The notes beneath the pieces are model-generated. The model searched no databases, had not been told where the DNA came from, and saw nothing but the letters and a program-made list of their open reading frames with translations. Position numbers and translations under genes: made by a program. DNA of 34,693 bases from Flavobacteriales bacterium (GTDB lineage: Bacteria > Bacteroidota > Bacteroidia > CAIKAF01): contig JANWWQ010000016.1 of NCBI GenBank assembly GCA_025055635.1, forward strand, positions 1 to 34,693, given 5' to 3'. Shown here piece after piece: positions 7,844 through 16,763 of the stretch; positions within the stretch are counted from its first letter, which is position 1; the number at the start of each line of letters is the position of its first letter.

Positions 7844-9100
7844 TTAGTCCTTTTGTTGTAATTGTGCCAAAGCCATTTGCACCGGAACTTTTTGACCTTG
7901 GCTAAAAGCCACTAGAAAAGCATCTTTGAAACCTCGGGAAATCAGGGCCTGTCGTCTTTTGTCTGCTTCTTGCAGGGAGGTGAATTTTCCTGAACAATAT
8001 TTTGTGAGATTATTTTCATAATAAGTGAATACTTCCGGAAGCATTAAAAAGGGTGCGGGCATTTGGCTACGCTTACCGGGCAATGCGGAAAATTGGACGG
8101 TCAGGAATGTTTCCTGGGCTGAAAAAGGATCGGGAAGGGGAGGAGACGGCTGTTTTTTTTCGGCTTCCAGGTTCTCATTTTTACCCTCTTTTGCCACCTC
8201 CCATGAAGCCCCTCGTGGGGATTCAGGAAGCTGATTAGTCGATATTTGATTATGGTCCCCGAGGGGCGCAGTGCCTTCAATTTCGCTTTTATACTCAGCA
8301 AAGGCCCGGAAAATGGCCTCGGCCATCCGAGCCTGGTTGTGGGGGTCCATGAGGAAAGTTTCTTCATGTCGGTTGGTGAGAAAACCGGTTTCTATGAGAA
8401 CTGACGGCATAGCCGTGTACACGAGCACTAGGAAGCCAGCCTGCTTTACGCCCCGGTCATAGCGACCTGCCACGGTATGGAAGTATTTTTGGCATTTAGC
8501 GGCGAACTGCAGGCTGCGGTGTAGAAATGTATTTTGAATGAGCGAAAAAATGATGGAGCCTTCCGGAGAATTCACATCAAAACCTTGGTAATTTTCTTTG
8601 TAGTTATCCTCCAAGAGAATGGCTTCGTTTTCCCTTTTAGCCACGGCCAGGTTTGTGGCTGCCCGGTGTAGGCCCAGGGCATAGGTTTCGCTGCCGTGGG
8701 CCTCGGGGTGGCCTGCGTTGCAATGGATGCAGATGAACAGGTCGCCGTGGGCTTCGTTCGCAATGCGGGCCCGATTGTACAATTCCACAAAAACATCCGT
8801 TTTCCGTGTGTACACCACGCGCACATCCGGATAGTGCGTTTCAATGAGTTTCCCCAGGGCCAAAGCAATACCAAGAGCCACGTCTTTTTCATGGACAAAA
8901 GCCCCGTGGCAACCGGGATCCTTGCCCCCGTGGCCAGGATCAATGACCACGGTCTTTACTTTTTCGGCTGGAGGTAATCCTGTGGGAGGTGTTGGGCCAC
9001 TAGCGGGAGCTCCCGCTTCTAGGGGACTTAGAAAACCCAGCAGCACTACACCCGCTGTCAGGGGTTGCACCGTAAGCCCTTTTCTAACTTTGGGCTTCAT
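7844..9100 (-). CDS. N-acetylmuramoyl-L-alanine amidase (Amidase_3/AmiC type)
   Basis: 418 residues from the ATG at 9100; GTG at 9106 and TTG at 9112 are alternatives in the same frame. It cleaves the bond between MurNAc and the peptide stem of peptidoglycan. A signal peptide covers residues 1-32 (hydrophobic LTAGVVLLGFLSPLEAGA). The Amidase_3 domain (about 48-280) shows the zinc ligands H57 (DPGHGG), E71 (VHEKDVAL) and H126 (ICIHCNA), and the catalytic Glu at 237 (VLIETGFLTN). A proline-rich linker (about 285-345) leads to a SPOR-like C-terminal module (about 355-412: YYENNLTKYCSGKFTSLQEA) likely to bind denuded septal glycan. All key residues are intact. It is first in the operon with the MCE and Fe-S genes and diverges from lptD. 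A role in cell separation or envelope remodelling is inferred from the family. Confidence 0.94.
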   Translation of the reverse strand: MKPKVRKGLTVQPLTAGVVLLGFLSPLEAGAPASGPTPPTGLPPAEKVKTVVIDPGHGGKDPGCHGAFVHEKDVALGIALALGKLIETHYPDVRVVYTRKTDVFVELYNRARIANEAHGDLFICIHCNAGHPEAHGSETYALGLHRAATNLAVAKRENEAILLEDNYKENYQGFDVNSPEGSIIFSLIQNTFLHRSLQFAAKCQKYFHTVAGRYDRGVKQAGFLVLVYTAMPSVLIETGFLTNRHEETFLMDPHNQARMAEAIFRAFAEYKSEIEGTAPLGDHNQISTNQLPESPRGASWEVAKEGKNENLEAEKKQPSPPLPDPFSAQETFLTVQFSALPGKRSQMPAPFLMLPEVFTYYENNLTKYCSGKFTSLQEADKRRQALISRGFKDAFLVAFSQGQKVPVQMALAQLQQKD

Positions 9101-9137
9101 AGGCACTTTCAAAATTAGACTTTTAGGTTTCTTTAAT

Positions 9138-11765
9138 TTGAATAATTATACAAGAGTTTTTAATGCCTTTATTTTAATAACTCTGCCAGCTGTAAAAAAT
9201 TTTTCTCAAGTAGATACCGCTGGCATCCCTTCCCAAGGCTTAAAAGATAGCCTTGTCATTTCCCGGCCTAAAGCGGATACCAGTACGACTGCTTCTAATG
9301 ACATTGATGTCATTAAAGAACCTGTGCTGTATGAAGCCCGGGACTCCATCGTGATGACTCTGGAACCTAAGAAGATTTTCCTTTACGGAGAAGCCCACAT
9401 TCAATACGGAGCATTAGACCTTAAGGCCCACCATATTGAAGTGGACCTGGAAGCCAAAGAGTTAAAAGCCCGCGGACGGTGGGATAGCGTGGCAGGCTGT
9501 TGGCAAGATAAGCCGGTGTTTACCGATAAAGATAAAAGTTTCACGGCACATGAACTTAGGTACAACTTTGAGACGCGCCAAGGCCTGGTCACGCAGATTT
9601 TTACGCAGGAAGGAGAAGGCTTTCTCCACGGAGAACGGGTTAAATATAAACAAGAACGTTACAAACGTGACACCAGCGAAGTTATCTATGTGCGGAGAGG
9701 TCATTATACCACTTGCAACGCCGAACATCCTCACTTTGGCATTCGCTCAGGCAAGATTAAAGTGATTCCGCGCAAGCGGATTTTCACGGGTCCTGCTTTC
9801 TTGGTGGTGGAAGATGTTCCAACGCCCTTGGGTTTGCCTTTCGGCTATTTTCCTGTGAGCGAGGAGCGGACCTCAGGCATCATTTTTCCACAGTATGGCT
9901 ATCAGGTGACCACGGGCATTTTCCTGCGCGAAGGGGGATATTACTGGGCACTGTCACCCAAAATGGACCTGAAATTTCTGGGCAGTGTCTTTACGAATGG
10001 AAGCTGGGCGGCTGGGGTAGCCAGCGATTATAAGGTGCGCTACCGTTTCTCCGGCAGCCTGGGATTCAATTACAGCCGCAGACTGGAAGGGAACGATCCT
10101 AAGATTGCCGCTGAATTTTTTAGGGTCAACGAGTGGCGCTTCCGCTGGACGCACAACCAGGATCCAAAGGCATTGCCAGGTCTCAGCTTTCGTAGTGACG
10201 TAAATGTGGTCACAGCCGGTTTTAACAAGTTCAACCAGTTTGAGATCAACAATTTTATTCAGAACACCTTCACTTCCACGGTGGCCTTGGGATATGCCAT
10301 TCCCCGGACACCCTTCAACCTGCAATCCACTATCCGCCTTAAACAAAACACTACCACGCGTATTCTTGAGCTCAGCAGTCCTGAATTGGTTTGGATCACC
10401 AATCGATTTTTTCCTTTTAAGAGCCGTCGCAGTGGCGTGCGTCCCCGGCGCTGGTGGCACGATCTGTACCAGGGCCTGGGTGTCACCCACCGTACGGAGT
10501 TTGGCAACCGTATCACCATAGCGGACACGCTCTTTCGCCGGCATATCCGTACCCTCTTTGCCGGTTATTCTGTAAATGGCGTCCGGCACACCGTGGAAGC
10601 CACTTCTGCGGTCAAGTTGTTCAATTATATTAGTATGGTGCCTTCCGTGCGGTACACCGAATGGTGGAATTTCAGGAAAACCTACCGCTACTTGGATCCG
10701 GACAACTTGGAGCCCACGGAGGACACCCTGCGGGGCTTCTTTGCAGGTCGCACGGTGAATGCTTCCTTGAATGCCAACACCAACCTCTTTACTTTTTTCA
10801 ATTTCACAAGGGGTCCTGTGAAAGGCATTCGTTATTTGCTCCAGCCGACCCTAGGTTTCACCTATGCTCCCTATGTGAGCAGTCAAGAGGCTGCTTATGC
10901 CGGTGCGGGCGGCCAGCTCATTGTTTATGATCCTTTTCAAAGCGTGGGCCTTTTCGGGGGGGCCCAGCAACCTGAAACCGGGGCACTCACGTATTCGCTG
11001 AACAGCAATCTGGAAATGAAGGTCAAGGCCCGCCGCGACACAGGAAATGGAGAGCTAAAATTGCGCATTATTGAATTTGCGGGGCTTAGTGGCTCTTACA
11101 ACTTCCTGGCAGATTCTTTTCAAATCAGCCCCCTGAGTCTCCAAACGCGCAACAGCTACCTCAAAGGACGCCTATCTACCGTTTTTTCAACCACTCTGGA
11201 TCCCTACACTGTGGAACAATTAGCCAACGGGCAATTTCAACGCCGTCCCAAACTGGAGCTGCACAGCTCAGGGCGGCCGTTTCGCCTTGTCAATTTGGCC
11301 CTTAATGTTACGCTTAATTTGACCGGTAACAATAATAGGCAGACATTAAGAGGGTCCCCTCGCCAAGGCACCCCCGTGGAGGAATGGGAGTACGTCCTTA
11401 ACCACCCCTGGGAATTTGTGGATTTCAAAATTCCCTACAATCTTTCTCTCTCGTATGTTTTCACCTACTCTCGTCCCCTACAACAGGCCACAATTTCTAA
11501 CATTCTGACTGTAAGCGGCGAGGTGAACATCACTCCCCACACGAAAGTGGATTTCAGAAGCGCATATGACTTCCAACAAAAAAAATTTTCTCCTTCGGCC
11601 ACTTCCCTAGGTTTTAGCCGCGACCTGCACTGCTGGCAAATGGATTTTCAATGGATTCCCTTTGGCACACTGGCCAGCTATGTGTTCACTCTACGGGCTA
11701 AATCGGCGCTGCTACAAGACTTACGGTTGAACCGCCGGAGGGGATGGGTACCTGTAACGAATTGA
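9138..11765 (+). CDS. lptD: Bacteroidota LptD, outer-membrane LPS assembly protein
   Basis: 875 residues if translation starts at TTG 9138. The frame stays open further upstream to 8844, but there it runs antisense to the amidase signal peptide and catalytic domain. No ATG or GTG lies between the amidase start and the conserved region. Starting at the TTG gives NNYTR, a hydrophobic stretch and NFSQ, a credible signal peptide. Residues about 55-215 are the OstA/LptA-like periplasmic beta-jellyroll (PKKIFLYGEAHIQYG, DLKAHHIEVDLEAKEL, GHYTTCN, FGIRSGKIKVIPRKR). The rest (about 230-875) is a long beta-barrel with alternating aromatic strands typical of the Bacteroidota LptD. It inserts LPS into the outer leaflet after transfer through LptA-G. 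No lptE-like gene is adjacent. The stop TGA is certain; the start is the weak point. Confidence 0.9.
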   Translation: MNNYTRVFNAFILITLPAVKNFSQVDTAGIPSQGLKDSLVISRPKADTSTTASNDIDVIKEPVLYEARDSIVMTLEPKKIFLYGEAHIQYGALDLKAHHIEVDLEAKELKARGRWDSVAGCWQDKPVFTDKDKSFTAHELRYNFETRQGLVTQIFTQEGEGFLHGERVKYKQERYKRDTSEVIYVRRGHYTTCNAEHPHFGIRSGKIKVIPRKRIFTGPAFLVVEDVPTPLGLPFGYFPVSEERTSGIIFPQYGYQVTTGIFLREGGYYWALSPKMDLKFLGSVFTNGSWAAGVASDYKVRYRFSGSLGFNYSRRLEGNDPKIAAEFFRVNEWRFRWTHNQDPKALPGLSFRSDVNVVTAGFNKFNQFEINNFIQNTFTSTVALGYAIPRTPFNLQSTIRLKQNTTTRILELSSPELVWITNRFFPFKSRRSGVRPRRWWHDLYQGLGVTHRTEFGNRITIADTLFRRHIRTLFAGYSVNGVRHTVEATSAVKLFNYISMVPSVRYTEWWNFRKTYRYLDPDNLEPTEDTLRGFFAGRTVNASLNANTNLFTFFNFTRGPVKGIRYLLQPTLGFTYAPYVSSQEAAYAGAGGQLIVYDPFQSVGLFGGAQQPETGALTYSLNSNLEMKVKARRDTGNGELKLRIIEFAGLSGSYNFLADSFQISPLSLQTRNSYLKGRLSTVFSTTLDPYTVEQLANGQFQRRPKLELHSSGRPFRLVNLALNVTLNLTGNNNRQTLRGSPRQGTPVEEWEYVLNHPWEFVDFKIPYNLSLSYVFTYSRPLQQATISNILTVSGEVNITPHTKVDFRSAYDFQQKKFSPSATSLGFSRDLHCWQMDFQWIPFGTLASYVFTLRAKSALLQDLRLNRRRGWVPVTN

Positions 11766-12085
11766 ATGGGGTTGACTTGGCCGTTCTAAAAGAATTGTTT
11801 TTCTAAATACTGAAGTCAGTGATTATCGTCTTCATCAACCTATCCATTTTAATATTATTTATGTGTAAGTATATGTGTAAGTAAAGGTTTTTTATACCTT
11901 CCGACCTATTGGAAGTGTTCTCGGGGTGGCCTTTTGCTTGGGGCATCAGACAGATTAAGAGGAGAAAGGGGAAAGAGTGAGCTACGCTTAGATGTGGAGG
12001 TTGAAAGTAATTATACCTTGGATTTAAGTTTTTACAGAATTACAAGGTCCAACGCCTCATACAGGTTAATTTCGCTGCTTCATTT
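11766..12085 (+). other. Intergenic stretch before the dehydratase/nqr genes
   Basis: 320 bases between the lptD stop and the next plus-strand gene, with no convincing coding frame. A small open frame inside it lacks coding features and would overlap the aminotransferase-like gene in the wrong phase. TACCTTG near 12015 is a near match to the Bacteroidota -7 box TAnnTTTG but has no clear -33 partner. A short tandem repeat lies at 11861-11883. The promoter of the following operon is expected here. Confidence 0.6.
11861..11883. repeat. Short tandem repeat, two copies of an 11-base unit
   Basis: The unit ATGTGTAAGTA occurs at 11861-11871 and again at 11873-11883, separated by one base, so the period is 12. 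It lies upstream of the dehydratase/nqr operon. A repeated regulator half-site or slipped-strand duplication are both possible; two copies are too few to decide. Confidence 0.55.
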
Positions 12086-13309
12086 ATGGAGACAACACTC
12101 AGGAAACTCCCCGTGCCTTATGGAAAGAGCGTGCACGGAGAGGAGGAGATTGCTGCTGTCCTGTACGTATTACGCACCTCCACACAAATGGGTCCGCATG
12201 TGCGCCAGTTTGAGGAACGCGTGGCCCGATTGTTTAACAAACGGTTTGGATTGATGGTAAACAGTGGTAGCTCAGCCCTGTATTTAGCCGCTGATTTGAT
12301 GGATTTTGAGCCCGGTGCAGAGGTGGTGACGCCCGTGCTCACATTTAGCACCACCGTGGCTCCCCTAGTGAAAAAAGGATGGATACCTGCATTTGTGGAT
12401 GTGGAAGAAGGCACTTATAATATTAATGCGGAAAGGGTAGAAGAGGCCATCTCTACGCGGACAAGAGCTTTGGTGATACCCAACCTTATTGGCAACCTGC
12501 CCGATTGGCCACGCTTGCGGGAAATAGCTGACAAATACAGGCTGTTCGTCTTGGAGGACAGTGCAGACACCTTGGGCGCCACCCTGAACGGGCATTCTAC
12601 CGGCCGGTATTCCGACATTTCAACCACGAGCTTTTATGGATCGCATGTGATTAATTGTGCCGGTAACGGCGGAATGCTTTGCCTCAACGATGAGGCCATG
12701 TACCGAAGAGGCCGGCTTTTGCGAAGCTGGGGGCGAAGCAGTTCGCTGTTTGAAGAGAGCGAAAAAATAGAAAACCGCTTCAATATTGAATTAGACGGCA
12801 TACCGTACGATGCCAAGTTTGTATTTGAGGAGCCAGGGTACAACATGGAACCCTCAGAGCTGGGCGCTGCCTTTGGCCTGGTGCAATTGGAAAAGCTGGA
12901 GCACAACATTGAAACCCGTATTAAGAACTTTGAATTTCTACAGTTTTTCTTTAAGCGATACGAGGAGTTTTTCATCCTCCCTCGCCAGCGCCCGGGCAGC
13001 CGCACGGGATGGCTGGCCTTTGCTCTCACCCTACGCCCTGGAGCGCCTTTCAGTCGGCGCGATTTTCAGATTTTTTTGGAAAAACATGGTATTCAAACCC
13101 GCACGGTGTTCACCGGCAACATTCTACGGCAACCGGGTTTCCGAAATATCCCTTGTCGTCGGGCGCAGGATGGCTATCCGGAAGCTGACAAGGTGATGGC
13201 TGGGGGCATACTTTTAGGCTGCCATCAAGGCCTCACGCAGGAACATTTGGACCACATTGCGGAAGTGGTGACGGCTTTTCTGAAACCTTTTGCCCCCACA
13301 TGCTGTTAA
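12086..13309 (+). CDS. RfbH/ColD-like PMP-dependent sugar 3-dehydratase homologue (DegT/DnrJ/EryC1 fold, His in place of PLP lysine)
   Basis: 407 residues, a complete fold-type I DegT/DnrJ/EryC1/StrS protein. The cofactor-binding features are present: NSGSSAL (59-65), PVLTFSTTVAP (83-93) and LEDSADTLGA (156-165). At the position where aminotransferases have the Schiff-base lysine, the sequence reads SFYGSH, giving His187. This is the hallmark of the 3-deoxygenating dehydratases RfbH (E1) and ColD. Alignment by eye to RfbH is good along the chain (LRSWGR, GYNMEPSELGAAFGLVQLEKLE, NILRQPGF, GLTQEHLDHI). However, the four cysteines that hold the [2Fe-2S] cluster in RfbH are absent: EDSAD replaces EDCCD, and the segment after SWGR has no Cys. 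It is therefore closer in mechanism to the cluster-free ColD or is a different deoxysugar or amino-sugar enzyme. The substrate is unknown. No other sugar-nucleotide genes are nearby; nqrA follows after 72 bases on the same strand. Confidence 0.85.
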   Translation: METTLRKLPVPYGKSVHGEEEIAAVLYVLRTSTQMGPHVRQFEERVARLFNKRFGLMVNSGSSALYLAADLMDFEPGAEVVTPVLTFSTTVAPLVKKGWIPAFVDVEEGTYNINAERVEEAISTRTRALVIPNLIGNLPDWPRLREIADKYRLFVLEDSADTLGATLNGHSTGRYSDISTTSFYGSHVINCAGNGGMLCLNDEAMYRRGRLLRSWGRSSSLFEESEKIENRFNIELDGIPYDAKFVFEEPGYNMEPSELGAAFGLVQLEKLEHNIETRIKNFEFLQFFFKRYEEFFILPRQRPGSRTGWLAFALTLRPGAPFSRRDFQIFLEKHGIQTRTVFTGNILRQPGFRNIPCRRAQDGYPEADKVMAGGILLGCHQGLTQEHLDHIAEVVTAFLKPFAPTCC

Positions 13310-13381
13310 AGAATTGCATTGCTACCAGAGGGAAGACTATTTCAGCAGCAACAATCAAAAATCTATTTTTGCGCCGCCCTT

Positions 13382-14737
13382 ATGTCAAAGCACATTAAGA
13401 TTAGGCGGGGTCTGGATTTGAGGCTCGAAGGAGAGGCAGAAAAAATCACTACCGTGCAGGATCATATTGACACGGTGTGTATTAGTCCTGCGGATTTTCA
13501 CTTGCTAACCCCGAAGCTCCTGGTTCAGGTGGGAGACGAGGTGAAGGCCGGTACCCCACTATTCTTTGTGAAAGAATATCCGCAGGTGAAGGTTGTTTCA
13601 CCGGTGAGTGGCGAGGTGGTAGAAATAATTCGCGGTGAAAAACGCCGTATCCTCGGCATAAAAATTCTTGCGGATAAAACCATTACTTATCAAAAATTTC
13701 CTCCCTTTGATTATCAGAACGCCCCTCGTGAGGAGCTTATAGCTAGGTTATGCGAAATGGGGCTATGGCCATTCTTCAAGCAGAGGCCTTTTGATGTGGT
13801 GGCCAACCCCATGCTTGTGCCCAAAGCCATAGTAGTGAGCGCCTTTGATACGGCTCCCCTGGCTCCTGATATGGATTTCGTGGTGCACGGCTGTGGGCCG
13901 GAATTCCAGGCTGGCCTGGATATTCTCACCCGTCTCACCCCTGGCAAGGTGCACTTGAATGTGCACGAAACCCGCACCCGCAGCGATATTTTCCTGAAAG
14001 CCCGCGGGGTAACCATCAACACATTCTCCGGGCCTCATCCCGCCTCCAATCCCGGGGTGCAGATTCACCACTTGGATCCCATCAACAAAGGTGAGGTGGT
14101 GTGGATGCTTAGCGTGCCCGATGTGCTATGTATCGGACGCTCCATACTGGAAAACCAATTCGTGGGCACGCGGGTGGTGGCTCTCACAGGCAGCGAAATA
14201 CTCAAGCGCCGGTATGTTAAAACAGTCATAGGTGCCACGCTGAAGCCCTTATTGGCTGGAAATATCACCCATACCGACAGCACGCGTATTATTAGTGGAA
14301 ATGTTTTAACAGGAAAACAGGTATCTCTAGAGGGATATCTTGGTTACTACCATTACCAGGTTACGGCCATTCCTGAGGTGCAGGAACCGCAATTTCTGGG
14401 TTGGATTGCCCCAGGATTTCGCAAATTTTCCATAAGTCGCAGCTACCTTAGTTGGCTAATGCCCCGAAAAAAGTACATCCTAGATTCTGGGCTTCAAGGG
14501 GAGAAACGACCTTTTGTGGTCACAGGTGAATACGAAAAAGTCTTTCCCATGGATATTTATCCAGTTCAGCTCATCAAGGCCATCCTTGCCAATGATCTGG
14601 AACAGATGGAAGCTTTGGGTGCTTATGAAGTGGCCCCTGAAGATTTTGCTCTCTGTGAATTTGTGTGCACCTCTAAGATACCTGTTCAGAAAATCATACG
14701 ACAAGGTCTGGACACTCTCATGAAAGAAACGGCATAA
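13382..14737 (+). CDS. nqrA: Na+-translocating NADH:quinone reductase subunit A
   Basis: 451 residues from ATG 13382. An upstream in-frame TTG at 13319 would add 21 residues not seen in relatives, which begin MSKxIKIRRGLDL. NqrA is the peripheral cytoplasmic subunit that contacts ubiquinone or menaquinone at the NqrB interface. Visible features are the biotinyl-like N-terminal region (QVGDEVKAGTPLFFVKEYPQ, then SPVSGEVVEIIRGEKR), the central GPHPASNPGVQIHHLDPI block and the C-terminal FVCTSKIPVQKIIRQGLD helix. First gene of a complete nqrABCDEF set. The NQR complex oxidises NADH, reduces quinone and pumps Na+ outwards. Confidence 0.97.
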   Translation: MSKHIKIRRGLDLRLEGEAEKITTVQDHIDTVCISPADFHLLTPKLLVQVGDEVKAGTPLFFVKEYPQVKVVSPVSGEVVEIIRGEKRRILGIKILADKTITYQKFPPFDYQNAPREELIARLCEMGLWPFFKQRPFDVVANPMLVPKAIVVSAFDTAPLAPDMDFVVHGCGPEFQAGLDILTRLTPGKVHLNVHETRTRSDIFLKARGVTINTFSGPHPASNPGVQIHHLDPINKGEVVWMLSVPDVLCIGRSILENQFVGTRVVALTGSEILKRRYVKTVIGATLKPLLAGNITHTDSTRIISGNVLTGKQVSLEGYLGYYHYQVTAIPEVQEPQFLGWIAPGFRKFSISRSYLSWLMPRKKYILDSGLQGEKRPFVVTGEYEKVFPMDIYPVQLIKAILANDLEQMEALGAYEVAPEDFALCEFVCTSKIPVQKIIRQGLDTLMKETA

Positions 14738-14749
14738 CTCTTAATAAAT

Positions 14750-15940
14750 ATGAATTTTCTAAGAAATTTTTTTGAGAAAAAATTGGGTCCGCACTTTCAC
14801 GAGGGGGGGAAATGGCATAAATACTGGCCGGCCTACGAAGCATTTTATACCTTCCTGTTTTTGCCTGCCGAAAAATCCTCCGAGGGAGTCCATGTGCATG
14901 ATGCCATGAACCTCAAACGGCTAATGTCCATGGTAATCATTGCTCTCATTCCTCCCTTCCTTTTTGGGATGTTCAACACGGGCTACCAGCATTTTTTGGC
15001 CTTAGGCCAGCAGGCTGACCTATGGCAATGTATGGCTTACGGGGCCTCCAAATTGCTGCCCCTCGTATTAGTATCTTATGCTGTGGGGTTGAGTATTGAG
15101 TTTGCCTTTTGTGTAGCCAAAGGCCATCCTGTCAGCGAAGGATATCTGGTTACAGGGCTTCTTATTCCTCTTGTATTGCCGGCTGATATACCCCTCTGGA
15201 TGGTGGCTTTGGCTGTGGCTTTTGCTGTCATTTTTGCCAAAGAAGTATTTGGCGGAACGGGTATGAACATCCTGAATGTGGCGTTGACGGCCCGTGCCTT
15301 CCTCTTTTTTGCCTATCCTTCTTATATGTCTGGTAATATATGGGTTTCGGGCGTGCCCGCTGAAGTAAACGCCCGCAGTGGAGCTACGCTGCTGGCTCAG
15401 GCCGCCGATAGTGAATTTCTGGGCCATTTCAGAGCTGTTAATGGCGTGGGTTACGAAAATACTTTCTTGAGCGCTTTTTTGGGACTTGTACCGGGTTCCA
15501 TTGGGGAAACTTCTGCCTTGGCCTGCCTTATAGGGGGTCTCTTTCTTGTGGGGACGGGCGTGGCAAGTTGGAGAATTATAGTGTCAGTTTTTGCTGGCGC
15601 TTATTTAACAGGCCTATTGTTCAACGCCTTGGGCTGGAATGCTTACATGCGCCTACCGGCGCACTATCATCTGGTAATGGGGGGGCTTGCTTTCGGTGCC
15701 GTGTATATGGCCACGGATCCTGTGTCGGCAGCACAAACTAGTATCGGTAAGTGGATCTACGGATTTCTAATTGGGGTGATGACCATTTTAATCCGTGTGG
15801 TCAATCCCGCCTATCCAGAAGGGGTCATGTTGGCCATCCTACTTCTCAATGTGCTGGCCCCCGTCATTGATTATTTCGTCGTGCAAGGAAATGTACGTCG
15901 CCGTTTGAAACGTTTCAAAACAGCTGCCCATGTTCAATAA
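14750..15940 (+). CDS. nqrB: Na+-translocating NADH:quinone reductase subunit B
   Basis: 396 residues with about ten membrane helices. The covalent FMN site is the SGAT motif at residues 210-213, with Thr213 carrying the FMN by phosphoester bond. A riboflavin site and the main Na+ path also lie in this subunit in characterised complexes. FGGTGMNILNVALTARAFLFFAYP and MATDPVSAAQT are conserved blocks. It starts 12 bases after nqrA and overlaps nqrC by 11 bases, so the two are likely coupled. Attachment of FMN needs an ApbE flavin transferase, which is not in this window. Confidence 0.97.
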   Translation: MNFLRNFFEKKLGPHFHEGGKWHKYWPAYEAFYTFLFLPAEKSSEGVHVHDAMNLKRLMSMVIIALIPPFLFGMFNTGYQHFLALGQQADLWQCMAYGASKLLPLVLVSYAVGLSIEFAFCVAKGHPVSEGYLVTGLLIPLVLPADIPLWMVALAVAFAVIFAKEVFGGTGMNILNVALTARAFLFFAYPSYMSGNIWVSGVPAEVNARSGATLLAQAADSEFLGHFRAVNGVGYENTFLSAFLGLVPGSIGETSALACLIGGLFLVGTGVASWRIIVSVFAGAYLTGLLFNALGWNAYMRLPAHYHLVMGGLAFGAVYMATDPVSAAQTSIGKWIYGFLIGVMTILIRVVNPAYPEGVMLAILLLNVLAPVIDYFVVQGNVRRRLKRFKTAAHVQ

Positions 15941-16748
15941 AGAAAGCAACCTCTTCATAGTCATATTTTCCACGATCCTCGTGGTAGTGATGGGTACTGG
16001 CCTTGCCTTAATCAACCAGTTGACAAAACCTGCCCAAGAGCTCAATGAGGCATTAGAAAAAAAGCAAAACATACTGGCTTCAATAGGTGTGCAGGCTACT
16101 CGGGAGGAAGCCGGGAAATTGTTTGAAAAATTGATCGTCGGCGCAGTAGCTATCAATCCGGAGGGTAAGGTTCTTACGGATAATATCCAGGAGGTCTTTG
16201 ACATTAACTTGGCGTACGAACTTAAAAAACCCGAGGATCAAAGAAAATACCCTATATTCATAGCCCAATTAAATGGGGAAAGAAAATACATTGTGGCAAT
16301 GCGCGGTAAAGGCTTGTGGGATGCCATCTGGGGTTTTGTAGCAGTAAATGCGGATGGCGCTACCATCCACGGAGCCACCTTTGACCACAAGTCCGAAACC
16401 CCTGGACTGGGAGCCGAAATCAGAGAGAAGCCCTTCCAGCAACAGTTTGTGGGGAAAAAAATTTTGGATCCCAATGGCAATTTCGTGTCTGTTAGGGTTG
16501 TGAAGAAAGGTAGTGTGCCAAAAAACGAATACAATGTGGACGGGATATCCGGCGGTACCCTCACCAGCAACGGTGTTGATGAAATGCTGCGCCGATTCTT
16601 GGGGAGCTTCAGCAAATATTTCAGGCAACAGTTGGTATCAGCGCCTCTGCCGGCTTCTGTCGGCTCTGACAGTCTACGCCCTGATTCTTCTAAATCCGAT
16701 GCTGAAAAAACCTATACCATTGAAGAACAAATTCCCTCTCAACCATAA
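15930..16748 (+). CDS. nqrC: Na+-translocating NADH:quinone reductase subunit C
   Basis: 272 residues. One N-terminal membrane helix (about 8-28) anchors a periplasmic FMN-binding domain. SETPGLGAEI (155-164) is the conserved FMN-domain motif. The flavinylation site reads DGISGGTLTS with Thr210, so the usual SGAT is SGGT here. The acceptor Thr is kept and the change is conservative. The last 40 residues (after SFSKYF) form a Ser/Pro/Asp-rich tail beyond the usual domain end. The start codon lies inside the nqrB 3' end in another frame. Confidence 0.96.
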   Translation: MFNKESNLFIVIFSTILVVVMGTGLALINQLTKPAQELNEALEKKQNILASIGVQATREEAGKLFEKLIVGAVAINPEGKVLTDNIQEVFDINLAYELKKPEDQRKYPIFIAQLNGERKYIVAMRGKGLWDAIWGFVAVNADGATIHGATFDHKSETPGLGAEIREKPFQQQFVGKKILDPNGNFVSVRVVKKGSVPKNEYNVDGISGGTLTSNGVDEMLRRFLGSFSKYFRQQLVSAPLPASVGSDSLRPDSSKSDAEKTYTIEEQIPSQP

Positions 16749-16763
16749 TATTCCTACCTAGCC

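Noticed and set aside
11934-12254. Plus-strand open frame of 106 codons between lptD and the dehydratase gene
   Set aside because: It overlaps the well-supported dehydratase in another phase, has a poor composition and no recognisable motif.
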